Source of the DNA: Nematostella vectensis
Taxonomy: Eukaryota > Cnidaria > Anthozoa > Actiniaria > Edwardsiidae
Direction: 5' to 3'
NCBI RefSeq assembly: GCF_932526225.1
Contig: NC_064039.1
Span: 16,424,639-16,488,638 of the forward strand
DNA: 64,000 nucleotides
Under the pieces are notes generated by a model. It saw only the letters and a program-made list of their open reading frames with translations. It was not told the origin of the DNA and searched no databases. Shown here piece after piece: positions 23,728-64,000 of the stretch. Position 1 is the first letter of the stretch. Each line of letters begins with the position of its first letter. Both the position numbers and the translations under genes were made by a program.

Positions 23728-25020
23728 CGGTCGCACAATGCAAAAACAAATCATAGACTACAGAATATCTGCTACATTTTGCAGATTTGTTTCCTGAAGT
23801 TCAATAATCATTTTATTACCAGGTTGAGATATAAAGATGACGGTAATATATAGATTTAGGCACTGCCTAAAAGCGGAGAAAGCTTTATTACCATATTTTC
23901 ATATGACCACCTGAAGAAAAGAGTTTCTAGACTATAATTTCTTTTGAGGATAAAAAAATACCATAATAACAACATCTGCTCGAGAATTCCCCAAACAAAC
24001 ACCGAGGTTTTCAATACTCAACGCAGGCACGTTTTATTTCTTTTATAAAAGTATTTCTAATGCTACGCAAAAAGCAAAAGACAAAAAAAAAAAAAAAAAA
24101 CTTCACAACAGCGCGCGCTCAAGGCGTCATTCCAGTGCACCAATATTTACTTCATCGTTCGGTGGTGCATCTATTTGGACTGCGATTTCCTATTTACCTG
24201 GGACACGTTTTTATCCCGAAGAATAATATTTTTTAGTGTTAAAAGGTAAAAGTTCGTGGGAATTCACAGGGTCTATGACTCTGTGAATTCCCACGCGACA
24301 GGTAAAGAAGTCGAGCTGATGATATTCCCAGCTTGTAAAAGTACAAAGCAGTTCCTTCAACAGAAATATCCTTCAAATTCTTATTTTCATACGGCCATTT
24401 GACTGGCTAATCAGTTGCAATTTCTAAATTAAATACTTTTTCTTGTCAATTCGTTTTTGCAATCATGCATTCTGTTATTCGTTCGTAGAAAGTCAGAGAA
24501 CATCCTCATTCCCAGGGTCTTGCCCTCATATCCTCCTTGCCCCTGGGGTAGGGGAGGGTGGCACCCCCCCCGTCTTTTTCAACTCCCCCCGGTTCTTGCT
24601 GGAACTAGTCTCTTATTGGTTTAGAGCGATCAATAGAGTTGGTCACGTGAGTGGTACAGATAGCTGACAGCGTGTGACATGACGTCATTGACCACAATTT
24701 TTGAGTCGCCTAGTTTATGACCAATTTCTATACCTCAATAATATCCATGAAAGGTCCATTCTAGAAACTTAGACAACTTTTGAGCGCGAATCCTACTTTT
24801 GGTTACGCAGCTTTCTTTGATTTGTGTGGCTACTGCACTAGGGTACAGTAGATACTATGTTATCAAGTCGGAGGGAAATGGAGGAGTCAATACTGTGGTA
24901 CTATTGTATCTAAAATAAACAAACTATGTCTTGCACACGATAATCAGTGTTTGGGTTGTATTCCCTTTATTGCTAACGTGATGTAAACGAAAAGGTCTTA
25001 CTTGTGTTTTTTTCCGTTAC
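23728..25020. other. intergenic region upstream of gene 2
   Basis: Apart from the small palindrome listed separately, no gene is supported. A C/G-rich patch lies at 24530-24595. The promoter of gene 2 is expected here but I could not place it. Confidence 0.5.
24255..24295. repeat. perfect 15-bp inverted repeat
   Basis: CGTGGGAATTCACAG (24255-24269) and its exact reverse complement (24281-24295), separated by 11 bases. It could be a hairpin or a tiny mobile-element remnant; no gene is adjacent. Confidence 0.8.
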
Positions 25021-25022
25021 AG
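25009..25022 (+). promoter_or_regulatory. candidate 3' splice site just upstream of gene 2 start codon
   Basis: TTTTTTCCGTTACAG followed by AATTGAGAAG and the ATG at 25033. A strong pyrimidine tract and CAG ten bases before the start codon imply a separate 5' UTR exon, mirroring gene 1. Confidence 0.5.
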
Positions 25023-25032
25023 AATTGAGAAG

Positions 25033-64000
<38,968 letters not shown>

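Overview
The window looks like animal nuclear DNA, most likely from a cnidarian and probably an anthozoan. The reasons are AT-rich introns with GT-AG junctions, phase-1 exon-shuffled EGF modules, a decayed LINE of a type I associate with cnidarian genomes, many short inverted-repeat (MITE-like) elements and long intronic minisatellites. The assignment rests on style, not on a species-specific marker. I see no bacterial or viral genes, tRNA, rRNA or CRISPR array.

Layout. 1-5700 is a 38-bp tandem satellite that runs off the left edge. 5701-8178 is unannotated sequence leading to gene 1. Gene 1 (8179-18462, plus strand, 11 coding exons, 729 residues) encodes a secreted protein: signal peptide, short acidic propeptide ending in a furin-type RSKR site, a very basic Lys-rich/Gly-Ser repeat region, six EGF-like domains, then a three-exon basic Cys-containing C-terminal region that I do not recognise. 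Its first intron is filled by a 44-bp minisatellite. The intron before the C-terminal region carries a 3.4-kb, 36-bp minisatellite with an 830-bp higher-order duplication. 18463-25020 is intergenic and holds a decayed LINE fragment, a 43-bp tandem repeat and small inverted repeats.

Gene 2 (25033 to beyond 64000, plus strand, 69 coding exons in the window, at least 3,487 residues) encodes a giant extracellular protein: signal peptide, 17 EGF-like domains (one exon each, all phase 1-1, 15 of them exactly 114 nt), then at least 26 Calx-beta domains. Each Calx-beta domain is split between a short A exon (usually 106 nt, phase 1 to 2) and a longer B exon (usually 227 nt, phase 2 to 1). One intron has been lost, joining B14 to A15. 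I joined the exons by hand and the reading frame holds across every junction, which is strong internal support for the model. The gene is cut by the right edge, so whether it ends in a membrane segment, a GPCR module (as in ADGRV1) or a secreted tail (as in sponge aggregation-factor core proteins) cannot be seen.

The two genes lie head-to-tail, both secreted, both with a signal-peptide exon ending in phase 1, and both with EGF modules carrying unusual adjacent cysteines. They probably share modules by exon shuffling. A likely common setting is the extracellular matrix or cell surface, with calcium-stabilised EGF and Calx-beta rods.

The most unusual structural theme is that many tandem repeats in gene 2 do not sit inside introns but straddle exon-intron junctions, copying the end of an exon together with its splice site. 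The clearest case is a 25-copy, indel-free 23-bp array in which nearly every unit keeps a 5' splice site. Others duplicate acceptors, one of them allowing in-frame insertions. Decayed copies of Calx-beta exon ends lie in at least two further introns.
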